From contig CALOCN010000008.1 of assembly GCA_942491735.1 (NCBI GenBank), positions 350,978 through 414,977 on the forward strand: 64,000 nt of DNA, written 5' to 3'. This document shows positions 1-7,641 of the stretch, piece after piece (the first letter of the stretch is position 1; every line of letters begins with the position of its first letter). This DNA is from CALOCN01 sp942491735. Lineage in GTDB: Bacteria > Eisenbacteria > RBG-16-71-46 > JABDJR01. Under the pieces are notes generated by a model. That model was not told where the DNA came from and ran no database searches. It worked only from the letters and a program-made list of their open reading frames with translations. The translations under genes were made by a program, and so were the position numbers.

Positions 1-182
1 GCGCGCTCCTGGTGATCGGGCTGCTGGGTGGCTTCACCACCTTCTCGACCTTCGGCTACGAGACCTACGCCCTGCTCAAGGATCAGCAGACGGTCAAGGC
101 ACTGGCCAACGTGGGGCTCAGCGTGGCCCTGGGTCTGGTCGCGGTGTGGATCGGGATCAGCGCGGCAAGGGCGATTCCCTAG
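1..182 (+). CDS. crcB: CrcB/FluC fluoride channel, C-terminal part
   Basis: The window opens inside this gene; 59 residues remain before the TAG at 180-182. FluC/CrcB proteins are small dual-topology membrane channels that export fluoride. The family signature is visible as GGFTTFST near the start of the fragment, followed by a helix ending in WIGISAARA, which matches the last transmembrane segment. The upstream half and any regulatory element, such as a fluoride riboswitch, lie outside the window. The next gene converges on it with a 9-base gap. Confidence 0.85.
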   Translation, partial: ALLVIGLLGGFTTFSTFGYETYALLKDQQTVKALANVGLSVALGLVAVWIGISAARAIP

Positions 183-191
183 GCGGATTTC

Positions 192-3113
192 CTACAGCGT
201 GCTGTTCGCGGTTTCCAGGACGTGCTCCCAGCGATCGTTCTCGCGTCGTAGCAACGCCACCCGGACAATATGGGTGGGCTCGATCTCCAGCTTGCGCTCC
301 AGCATGGCTCCGGCCACCTCTTCCGGGCGTGCATGCCCTTCCGCGTTGAGCAGCGTGCGTACCCGGAGATAGCGGGCTCCCGCATGCCGGAGGATCTCCG
401 GGGCCTCGGTCGCGTGGATCCAATCCACGTGATCCACCGAAGGGCGCAGGTCGGCACGTTTGGGACGACGTTTGCGCATGACGTCCCACTCCACCGACTT
501 CGCGGCGAGGAATCGCTGGGGGGCAGCCGTGATGTTCGAAGGATCCACCCCATCGAGGTGGGTCTCGTCGAGGCGCACCACATACTCCGCCGCCTCCAGT
601 TCCTTGGAGAGCTTGCGCGATCCCTGAGGGAGACGCATGGCATCCAGGAAGACCAAACCTTCCGGTGCGGCCTCCCGAAGCCGGGTGAGCAGTTCCTCGA
701 CCGGGATCTCCTGGGTGAGGGCGATGTCGACCAGCTCATCCAGGCTGGTCAGACCGAGCGGGACCGGGGGAGAGAACTCCATGACCGGCTTGGGGTGAAA
801 CCCCTCGCTGTAGTACGGCGCCACGCCGGCGCGGCGCAGCACGCGAGGGAGGCTCCGCACCAGATCGAGGTGCCCGGTCAAGGCGATCACCCCGGACTTG
901 GCGAACCGGATGCGGTAGCGGATGGGCTCGCCCTGGTTGAAGTCGTGTGGCTTGCGACCCCGCTTGGAAACCCACTCGGGGGACTCCGTGCGGGTGGCCG
1001 GGATGTCCGGAATCGCCGCCATGGGTTCCATCTCGATGGCTTCCACGGGAGTGATTTCCAGGGGGACGCCCGCGCCGTTCGTCGCAGCCTCGGGCTCGAC
1101 CGGCGCCTCGGCCGGCGTCTCCGCAACGGCCGCGGCGGGCTGGAACGAACCCAGTTTCTCCAGGAACTCGCCCCGCTCTTCCCGCATGCGGGTCATGTCG
1201 CACTCGACACCGCAGTGATAGCAGACCAGGATCCGCTGATCCGCTTCATGCTCCTCGAGGTTGGTGTGGTGCACCTGCGCCCCCACCGGCTTCCCGCACG
1301 GGGGGGAAAGCTTGCCCTTCATGGAGCGCTTGTACTCGGTGGCCAGGAACCGGTCCTCGAGCTGCATGTCCAGGTGATCCCAGGGAAGCCGCGCATCCAG
1401 GGGCAGGGTGCCCAGGAAGAGGTCGTAGGGAATGTCGTCGCTGGCCCCCATGGCGTTGATCCACAGGTCCCACTGCATCTGATCGTCCCAGGAGTCGAAC
1501 CGGGCCCCGGCCCGCCAGGCATGCTCGATGACGTTGGCCAGACGGCGGTCGCCACGCCCCAGGATGCATTCCAGGTAGGTGGTGCGTGGGTCGTGACGGC
1601 GGAACTCCAGCCGGTAGCGGCGGGACAGGTCCTTGAGGAGATCCTGCTTGCGCTCGATCTCGTCCAGGGTGTCCATGGCGCACCACTGGAACGGGGTGTG
1701 CGGTTTGGGCACGTGCGAGGACACCGACACGGTCACGCCGATCCGCTTGGGGCTGTGATACTGCCCCCCGATCGCCTTCATGCGCCGACCGGTTTCCATG
1801 ATCCCGGCCACGTCCTCGTCGGTCTCGGTGGGCAGCCCGATCATGAAGTAGAGCTTCATGCGACGCCAATCCCGGCTGAACACCCGGTGGGCGGTGGTCT
1901 CGAGATCCTCCTCGGTGATGTTCTTGTTGACCACATCGCGCATGCGCTGGGTCCCGGCTTCGGGGGCGAAGGTGAGCCCGGTGGCGCGTACGGACTTGAT
2001 CTCGTCGAAGAGGTCCTCGTCCAACCCGTAGGCCCGGAGCGAGGCCACCGAGAGCGAGACCTTCTCGGCCCGCAGCTTCTCCATGACCGTCTTGATGAGA
2101 GGTGAAATGCAGGAGTAGTCCGCGGTGGAAAGCGTGGTCAGCCCGACTTCGTCGTAGCCCCCCTTCTTTACCGCTCCGAGGATCGTGTCGACGATCTCCT
2201 CCGGGTCGCGCTCCCGCACGGGACGATAGATCATCCCGGCCTGGCAGAAACGGCAGCCTTCCGTACAGCCCCGGGCGATCTCGATGGCCATGCGGTCGAA
2301 GATGGCCTCGGCGGCGGCGACCGGTGCATCGTCGGGAAACGGGTAGCGGGACAGATCCTCGACGATGGCCCGCACCGTCTTGGCCGGCACGCGATCATCG
2401 ACCGGTGCGTCCACCACTTCATAGCCGGTGCGTTCGTCGATCACCGTGGTGTAGAGCGCCGGGCAGTAGAAACCGCCCAACTGGGAAATGGCGACAAGGA
2501 TCTCGCGGCGGCTCGTTCCCTGTTCGCGGAGGTCGGCCACCAGGCGGAGCATGAGGGGCAATGCCTCCTCGGCGTCCCCCACCAGATAGGCATCGATGAA
2601 CGGCGCCATGGGCTCGGGCTGGGTCGCCACCGGTCCGCCGGCCACGACCAGGGGATCCGTCTCCGCGCGGTCCGCGCTGCGCAGGGGAATCCCGGCCAGA
2701 TCCAACATGGTGAGGCAATTGGTGTAGGTCAGCTCGTACTGGAGCGAGAAACCCACCACGTCGAACTCGCGCAGCGGGGTGGCGGTCTCCAGGCTGACCA
2801 GGGGCAGGCTTCGCTCACGAAGCTCCGCCTCCATATCGACCCAGGGACAAAAAGCACGCTCCGCGGCGATGTCCGGGGTCTTGTTGAGAAGCGAGTAGAG
2901 GATCTTGGTCCCCAGGTGGCTCATTCCAATGTCGTAGACATCCGGGAAGGCCAGCGCCATGCGGACACGCACCGAGGCCGGGTCCTTGACGATCTGGTTG
3001 ACCTCACCGCCGGTGTAGCGGGCCGGCTTGTCCACACGGTGCAGGAACGAGGCGTAGGGATGGGAACGGAGATCCACCGCATCCTCCAGGGCGCGCCAGA
3101 GGCGCGGAAACAT
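192..3113 (-). CDS. B12-binding-type radical SAM protein fused to DUF2344 (TIGR03960/TIGR03936 fusion)
   Basis: About 973 residues. The N-terminal third resembles the cobalamin-binding-like domain of this family. A radical SAM core follows with the iron-sulfur cysteines C283, C287 and C290 (CTEGCRFC). Around residue 660 a CYHCGVEC knuckle suggests a metal site. The C-terminal ~230 residues form a DUF2344/TIGR03936 domain (FAKSGVIALTGHLDL, SEGFHPKP). Fusion of the two parts is common in several phyla; the reaction is unknown, and links to RNA or ribosome modification rest on gene neighbourhood only. A longer reading frame reaches 3212, but MFPRLWRALED at 3113 matches the usual family N-terminus and the extra 33 residues look like untranslated leader. 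No strong ribosome site was found, so the start is moderately certain. Confidence 0.88.
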   Translation of the reverse strand: MFPRLWRALEDAVDLRSHPYASFLHRVDKPARYTGGEVNQIVKDPASVRVRMALAFPDVYDIGMSHLGTKILYSLLNKTPDIAAERAFCPWVDMEAELRERSLPLVSLETATPLREFDVVGFSLQYELTYTNCLTMLDLAGIPLRSADRAETDPLVVAGGPVATQPEPMAPFIDAYLVGDAEEALPLMLRLVADLREQGTSRREILVAISQLGGFYCPALYTTVIDERTGYEVVDAPVDDRVPAKTVRAIVEDLSRYPFPDDAPVAAAEAIFDRMAIEIARGCTEGCRFCQAGMIYRPVRERDPEEIVDTILGAVKKGGYDEVGLTTLSTADYSCISPLIKTVMEKLRAEKVSLSVASLRAYGLDEDLFDEIKSVRATGLTFAPEAGTQRMRDVVNKNITEEDLETTAHRVFSRDWRRMKLYFMIGLPTETDEDVAGIMETGRRMKAIGGQYHSPKRIGVTVSVSSHVPKPHTPFQWCAMDTLDEIERKQDLLKDLSRRYRLEFRRHDPRTTYLECILGRGDRRLANVIEHAWRAGARFDSWDDQMQWDLWINAMGASDDIPYDLFLGTLPLDARLPWDHLDMQLEDRFLATEYKRSMKGKLSPPCGKPVGAQVHHTNLEEHEADQRILVCYHCGVECDMTRMREERGEFLEKLGSFQPAAAVAETPAEAPVEPEAATNGAGVPLEITPVEAIEMEPMAAIPDIPATRTESPEWVSKRGRKPHDFNQGEPIRYRIRFAKSGVIALTGHLDLVRSLPRVLRRAGVAPYYSEGFHPKPVMEFSPPVPLGLTSLDELVDIALTQEIPVEELLTRLREAAPEGLVFLDAMRLPQGSRKLSKELEAAEYVVRLDETHLDGVDPSNITAAPQRFLAAKSVEWDVMRKRRPKRADLRPSVDHVDWIHATEAPEILRHAGARYLRVRTLLNAEGHARPEEVAGAMLERKLEIEPTHIVRVALLRRENDRWEHVLETANSTL

Positions 3114-3320
3114 GACAAGAAATGTAGGAATTACGGCGTTGAGAGTCCCGTCCGCAAGACGAACAAGCCCGGGCTGCAAAGGCGAGCCGACGCCGCCCCA
3201 CGGACGGGGCACAGAGAATACCAGACCGGTTCCTGCCTGGAGTGAGGAACCGCCGACAAAAACCGTAATTCTTTGACTGGCAATGTGTTGATTGGATTGC
3301 CCAGGCAGGAATCTTCAAAC

Positions 3321-3362
3321 TACGAAGGTTTTCGTTGACATCTACGAACAGCTTCGTATACT
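3321..3362 (+). promoter_or_regulatory. sigma-70-type promoter with two palindromic BlaI-type operators
   Basis: A consensus TTGACA (3335-3340) and TATACT (3357-3362) are separated by 16 bases. A perfect palindrome TACGAACAGCTTCGTA (3343-3358) fills the spacer and overlaps the -10. A second, imperfect copy TACGAAggttTTCGTT (3321-3336) overlaps the -35. The centres are 22 bases apart, about two helical turns. BlaI/MecI repressors bind comparable tandem palindromes and autoregulate, so this is very likely the autoregulatory operator of the downstream blaI-M56 pair. The half-site TACGAA differs from the TACA half-site of staphylococcal BlaI. Confidence 0.75.
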
Positions 3363-3428
3363 TCGCGCTACCCCTTACGACACTCAATCCCTCCGGAGTC
3401 GCACACCGGCTCCTCGATAGGCGAACTC

Positions 3429-3803
3429 ATGCAACGACCCACACCGGCCGAACTGGCCATCCTTCGCGTTCTTTGGGACCGAGGTCCCCTCACCGTGCGA
3501 GCGGTCTGGGAGGCCATGCCCGAGGATGATCGTCCCGGCTACACGACCGTGCTCAAGCTGCTGCAGATCATGCATCAGAAGGAGTTGGTGGAACGGGACG
3601 ACTCCGAGCGTGCCCACGTGTTTCGCCCCCGTCACGATCAGGCGTCCACCCAGGGTGACCTCCTGGGGGACCTGGTTGATCGCGCCTTCGAGGGCTCGGC
3701 TTCCAAGCTGGTCCTTCGCGCCCTGTCCAGCCGGTCCGCGAGCGCGGATGAACTGGCCCAGATTCGGGAGTTGCTCGACAGCCTGGAAGGAGACGAGTCA
3801 TGA
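3429..3803 (+). CDS. BlaI/MecI/CopY family transcriptional repressor
   Basis: 124 residues, the normal length for BlaI. The winged helix occupies roughly residues 1-75 (PTPAELAILRVLWDRGPLTVRAVW is the family's opening). A C-terminal dimerisation segment ends in an acidic helix. In characterised systems an M56 sensor protease causes cleavage or release of this repressor. The gene overlaps the M56 gene by four bases (ATGA), so the two are translationally coupled. The palindromic operators just upstream imply autoregulation. The signal is unknown; there is no beta-lactamase nearby. Confidence 0.93.
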   Translation: MQRPTPAELAILRVLWDRGPLTVRAVWEAMPEDDRPGYTTVLKLLQIMHQKELVERDDSERAHVFRPRHDQASTQGDLLGDLVDRAFEGSASKLVLRALSSRSASADELAQIRELLDSLEGDES

Positions 3804-6520
3804 GCGGTCTGGAACGGCTTCTCGATACCTCGCTTGCCCAGGCGATGGCCTGGGCGCTCATCCATTTCCTATGGCAGGGGGCGTTGATCGCCATCGTGCT
3901 GGGCGTGTCGCTCTCCTTGCTGCGCCATGCACGGCCCCAGTCCCGGTACGTCGCTTCGGCGATCGCCCTGGCGGCGATGCTCCTGGCTCCGGTGGTGACC
4001 ACGCTCGTCCTCTTGGGGACGGGATCCGGCCCGGTCACCCTGGGGGCGGACTTCCCCATGATCGCGACCGGCATCACCGAACGACTCCAGGGCGCCAGCC
4101 CCGTGGACGACCGGCTCGAGTGGGGCCCGGCGATCTCCGGGCGGTCGCTAGAGTCCTGGTTCCCCATCCTGCTGGGGGCGTGGGTGCTGGGGGTCGGCTT
4201 CTTTGCCTTGCGCAACCTCGGGGGTCTGATCCAGGTCCGCCGGCTCACCCTGCGCGACACCGAGCCGGTACCCGGGGAATGGACCCCGCGCATCGATGCG
4301 CTCAAGCAGCGGATCGGCGTGTCCGGACCGGTTCGGGTGCTGGCCTCGGCCCGGGTTGCCGTGCCGACGGTGATCGGGTGGATGCGCCCGGTGATCCTGG
4401 TTCCCATGTCCGCCTTCAGCGGCCTGGATCAGGAGCAGTTGGCGGCCATCCTGGCCCACGAGTTGGCCCACGTGCGCCGGCACGACTATCTGGTGAACCT
4501 GCTCCAGACCGCGGTCGAAACCCTGCTCTTCTATCACCCCGCGGTGTGGTGGGTGTCCGGGCGTCTTCGGGACGAGCGGGAACACTGCTGCGACGACACC
4601 GCGGTGGAGCTGTGCGGGGATGCCAAGGCCTACGTGCGGGCCCTGGCCCGGATGGAAGCGCTACGATCCACGCCGGCTCTGGCCATGGCCGCCGATGGTG
4701 GATCGCTGATTGATCGCGTGCGCCGGCTGGTGGGGGCGCCTCGGTCGGTGCGGGCCACCAATCCGTGGATCTCCGCCGGGGTCGGCACCGCGGTGCTGGT
4801 TGGATTCATGGCCGTGGGGTTGGCCGCCGAGGCGCGGTTGGACACCCGCACCAAGGGGGCACCCACCCTCGCCACGCTACCCTCGGTCCCTGCCTTGGCT
4901 GGAGGGCCCTCCCGAACCAGCGCGGCGGTTCCGGGTGCCCTCGCCCAGGTTCCTACCGCCGTAGTCCAGACGGACAAGACGTCGCCGGTGATTGCCGCGG
5001 TGCCGAGTCCGCCCCCGGCGCCGGCGCCGCATCCGGCTCCCGAGCCCAATCCAGCCCCCGAGCCCAACCCGGCGCCGGAGCCTCACCCGGCACCCGAGCC
5101 CAACCCAGCGCCCGAGCCGCACCCGGCCCCCGCACCCGTGGGGGGGAGCCTCATGGCCCAGTCGTTCGACGATGACTGGAACCGGGACGACAACCTGGCC
5201 CGCGACGAGGGCCTTTGGGAAGCCACCCTGGAGGATGACCGGGTCTACGTGAAGGTCCGTTACCGTTCCGGTTCCGGCAAGGGCCGCAGCGAGAGCTGGT
5301 TCCAGATCCCGAGTGGACAGCTGGAGGATCTCTTCGACGAGCCGGAGTTCGAGCTGGAGTTCATTCGCGACGCGGGCACCTTCCTGTTCGAGGGGCGCAC
5401 CGATCGGTATCGGGGTCGCCCCCGGGCCCAGGGGACGTTCACCTTCGCGGCGAGTCGGGACTATGCGGCGCGCATGGCCGACCTGGGCTACGAAGTGGAT
5501 CTGCGCGAACAGATCTCCCTTGCCGTGCACGATGTGTCCCTGGGATTCGCTCGGGCGATCCGGGAGATGGACTACGACGTCTCGACAAACCGACTTCTGG
5601 AGTTCCGGATCCACGGCGTGACCCCGGATTACATCGAGGAGATGGCCGATGCCGGCTACCCGGGTCTTTCCGCCGAACGTCTTGTCGAGTTCAGGATCCA
5701 CGGCATCACCCCGCGCTATGTGGCCGCGCTTCACCAGGCCGGGTTCGGCAGGCTTTCGGCTCAGCGGATCCTGGAGTTCAAGATCCACGGCATTTCCCCC
5801 GACTATGTGAAGGAACTGGCCGAGATCGGCGTGCAGGACCTCAGGCCCGAGCGCATCGTGGAGTTCAAGATCCATGGCATGGACGCGGACTACGTGGCGG
5901 GTCTGAAGCAAGCCGGATTCTCCGGCATGACCCCCGAGCGCATGCTGGAGTTCAAGATCCACGGCGTAACCCCCCGGTACGTTCGGGAGCTGGAACAGAG
6001 CGGCTTTGAAGACCTGACCCCGGAGCGGATCCTGGAGTACAAGATCCATGGCGTCTCTCCCCAGTACGTTGCCGAGATGGAAGCCAGCGGCATGGCCATG
6101 TCCCCGGAGAGGTTGCTGGAGTTCAAGATCCACGGTGTAACCCCGGAGTACATTGCCGAGATGCAGCAGGGACCCTTCCGGGGCATGAGCCCCGAGCGGT
6201 TGCTCGAGTTCAAGATCCACGGGGTGACGCCACGATACGTGGAGCAGCTGGGTCAGTCGGGGATCAAGGGCATCACCCCGGAGCGGGCCCTGGAATTCAA
6301 GATCCATGGCGTCACGCCCCGGTACGTGGAGGCCATGGAGTCCTATGGGTTCCGCGACCTCAGCGCCGATCGACTGCTGGAGGCCAAGATCCACGGCGTG
6401 ACCCCCGAGCTCATGGAGGACCTAGGGGAGGCCGGTTATGACGACCTGACCCTGGAAGAGGTGATCGAGCTCAGGATCCATGGTGGGGATCGGATTCTGC
6501 TCAAGCGGAACAAGAAGTAG
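3800..6520 (+). CDS. M56 (BlaR1-type) membrane metalloprotease with ten C-terminal IHGVTP repeats
   Basis: 906 residues. The N-terminal ~310 residues form the BlaR1/M56 membrane protease, with transmembrane helices, the zinc motif HELAH at 220-224 and the family's REHCCDD block near 260. A single helix near 330 is followed by an alanine/proline linker of repeated PAPEPNPAPEP type (about 400-445). A DUF4097-like or featureless stretch then leads to an array of eleven IHG motifs from residue 604 to 893, spaced about 29 residues (consensus LEFKIHGVTPRYV...GF..LSPERL). Instead of the penicillin-binding sensor of BlaR1, the repeat array is presumably the extracytoplasmic or ligand-sensing part. 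Similar repeat-bearing M56 proteins occur in Gemmatimonadota-type genomes. The ligand is unknown. Confidence 0.88.
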   Translation: MSGLERLLDTSLAQAMAWALIHFLWQGALIAIVLGVSLSLLRHARPQSRYVASAIALAAMLLAPVVTTLVLLGTGSGPVTLGADFPMIATGITERLQGASPVDDRLEWGPAISGRSLESWFPILLGAWVLGVGFFALRNLGGLIQVRRLTLRDTEPVPGEWTPRIDALKQRIGVSGPVRVLASARVAVPTVIGWMRPVILVPMSAFSGLDQEQLAAILAHELAHVRRHDYLVNLLQTAVETLLFYHPAVWWVSGRLRDEREHCCDDTAVELCGDAKAYVRALARMEALRSTPALAMAADGGSLIDRVRRLVGAPRSVRATNPWISAGVGTAVLVGFMAVGLAAEARLDTRTKGAPTLATLPSVPALAGGPSRTSAAVPGALAQVPTAVVQTDKTSPVIAAVPSPPPAPAPHPAPEPNPAPEPNPAPEPHPAPEPNPAPEPHPAPAPVGGSLMAQSFDDDWNRDDNLARDEGLWEATLEDDRVYVKVRYRSGSGKGRSESWFQIPSGQLEDLFDEPEFELEFIRDAGTFLFEGRTDRYRGRPRAQGTFTFAASRDYAARMADLGYEVDLREQISLAVHDVSLGFARAIREMDYDVSTNRLLEFRIHGVTPDYIEEMADAGYPGLSAERLVEFRIHGITPRYVAALHQAGFGRLSAQRILEFKIHGISPDYVKELAEIGVQDLRPERIVEFKIHGMDADYVAGLKQAGFSGMTPERMLEFKIHGVTPRYVRELEQSGFEDLTPERILEYKIHGVSPQYVAEMEASGMAMSPERLLEFKIHGVTPEYIAEMQQGPFRGMSPERLLEFKIHGVTPRYVEQLGQSGIKGITPERALEFKIHGVTPRYVEAMESYGFRDLSADRLLEAKIHGVTPELMEDLGEAGYDDLTLEEVIELRIHGGDRILLKRNKK
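5609..6478 (+). repeat. in-frame tandem repeat array encoding 29-residue IHGVTP units
   Basis: Ten complete units of about 87 bases lie inside the M56 gene. One unit, around residues 765-790, is a single codon shorter. Each unit carries the core (F/Y)(K/R)IHGVTP followed by a tyrosine-valine helix start and ends in LSPERLLE. Unit 4 has IHGMDADY in place of IHGVTP and the last motif is truncated (IHGGDR). DNA identity between units is high but not perfect, so the array is old enough to have diverged and is maintained at the protein level. Confidence 0.9.
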
Positions 6521-6552
6521 CCCCTCCGGCACGGCCTTCCCACGAAGCCGAG

Positions 6553-6586
6553 AACGGCCTCGCTCCCCATGGGGCGGGGTCGTTTT
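6553..6586 (+). terminator. possible weak terminator after the M56 gene
   Basis: An imperfect inverted repeat with AACG/CGTT ends and a CCCC-AT-GGGG core is followed directly by TTTTC. Internal mismatches make the stem uncertain. It lies 32 bases after the stop codon, where a terminator would be expected. Confidence 0.35.
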
Positions 6587-6614
6587 CTTGCTCGTGCAAC
6601 CTCGCCAAACCGTG

Positions 6615-6622
6615 GCTATACT
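6615..6622 (+). promoter_or_regulatory. extended -10-like element GCTATACT
   Basis: GC followed by TATACT lies 38 bases before the ATG at 6661. No good -35 hexamer sits at the right distance. The same GC-TA(T/G)A(C/A)T pattern precedes the genes at 35120 and 60866 and, on the minus strand, the gene starting at 48466. Confidence 0.4.
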
Positions 6623-6660
6623 GCCGGTGGACCGGTCCATCCCCGGAGGATTCCGCCCCG

Positions 6661-7638
6661 ATGCCCCGTACGTCGCCCCTTGGGGTCGATGTCGCCCACG
6701 ATCTGTGTGCGCGTCGGCTTCGTGCGCTTCATGCCCACGCCTTTGTGCGCGGTCTGAGGATCGCGGATGTCGTTCGTGCCCGGGCGGTCACCGTGACCTA
6801 CCTGTGGCTGGAGGTGCTGGGCCCCTCGTGTCTTCCCCGCCCACGCGGGCACGCGGCGGATACCACCGCCTCCCACCTCGCCCTGGATCGTTGGCTGGAC
6901 GCCGCGCAGCGATGCCGCGCACGGCAACCCCGGCCCGACGTCGCCGAGGAGTTGGCCCTCGCCGACGCCTTTGCTTCCTTTGACCTTCCTGTCGCCGCCT
7001 GGGAGCGGGAGGCCCAGGCCCTGCGGCGAGCGGCCTCGGCCGAGCCGGTCCGGGACCTGGCGGGACTGGTCGAGGATGCCCGGGGTTTGGGATCCGCTCC
7101 GGCCGGCGTGTTCCTGCGGATCGTTGCCTCCAGGCACGGAGTGCGGCGCTACCACCTGGCCCCGTCCCTGGACCCCGATGAGTTGGCCCACGACCTCGGC
7201 GTGTTCGCCTATACCGTGCAGGTCATGGCGGATGTCTTCGCCAACCTGGGTTCGTCGAGCGCCCCTCATACCGCCCTGCCCCGGGAGATCCTCGAACGGT
7301 ATCGGCTCAACGCCGAGCGGCTGGTCTCGATGCGGGACCTGAACACCGCGCCGACTGAGTTCCTGGGGCTCATGAACGACCTCACCTCGTTCGCGCGACG
7401 GTTTCATCAGAGCGGCCTGGCCAAGCTTGCCCAAGCGGCGGCGTACTTTCCGCCCGAGGCGGTGGGGCAACTGGACCAGCTCCTGTCCCACTACGTGGGC
7501 GTCCTGCGCGGTCTCAAGGAGGCGGAGTTCGCCCCGTGCCGATTCCCTCGTCCACGCGTTCCTCTGGGTAGATCGCCCGTGAACCCCGGCCCGGGGATGG
7601 GGACGGTGGGTGCCGTCATCGATCCCGCGTTTCCATAG
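6661..7638 (+). CDS. degenerate squalene/phytoene-synthase-like protein
   Basis: 325 residues, mostly helical. The segment VFLRIVASRHGV matches the position and spacing of the YCyrvAgtVG helix of head-to-head prenyl synthases. LGVFAYTVQVMADVFANL matches the later G-x-A-x-Q-LtNilRDv helix. Both Asp-rich metal-binding motifs of active enzymes are broken: the first reads around LALDRWLDA, and the second keeps only one Asp (MADVFANLG). It is therefore unlikely to be an ordinary phytoene or squalene synthase. It could be a catalytically dead homologue or act on another substrate. GGAGG lies 11 bases before the ATG. It sits four bases ahead of hyuA and may be the first gene of that operon. Confidence 0.5.
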   Translation: MPRTSPLGVDVAHDLCARRLRALHAHAFVRGLRIADVVRARAVTVTYLWLEVLGPSCLPRPRGHAADTTASHLALDRWLDAAQRCRARQPRPDVAEELALADAFASFDLPVAAWEREAQALRRAASAEPVRDLAGLVEDARGLGSAPAGVFLRIVASRHGVRRYHLAPSLDPDELAHDLGVFAYTVQVMADVFANLGSSSAPHTALPREILERYRLNAERLVSMRDLNTAPTEFLGLMNDLTSFARRFHQSGLAKLAQAAAYFPPEAVGQLDQLLSHYVGVLRGLKEAEFAPCRFPRPRVPLGRSPVNPGPGMGTVGAVIDPAFP

Positions 7639-7641
7639 GGC

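Noticed and set aside
270..2105. 611-codon open frame on the plus strand opposite the radical SAM gene
   Set aside because: Antisense shadow caused by high GC; the encoded sequence has no domain, while the minus-strand frame is a clear family member.
3114..3212. 33-residue N-terminal extension of the radical SAM protein
   Set aside because: Not part of the family N-terminus and rich in Gly/Pro; the ATG at 3113 is the better start.
5030..5135. short DNA tandem repeat resembling a microsatellite
   Set aside because: It encodes the PAPEPNPAPEP linker of the M56 protein in frame, so it is a coding repeat.
4877..6394. 505-codon minus-strand frame with repeats opposite the M56 repeat array
   Set aside because: Its repeats are just the complement of the IHGVTP array; no ribosome site or family.
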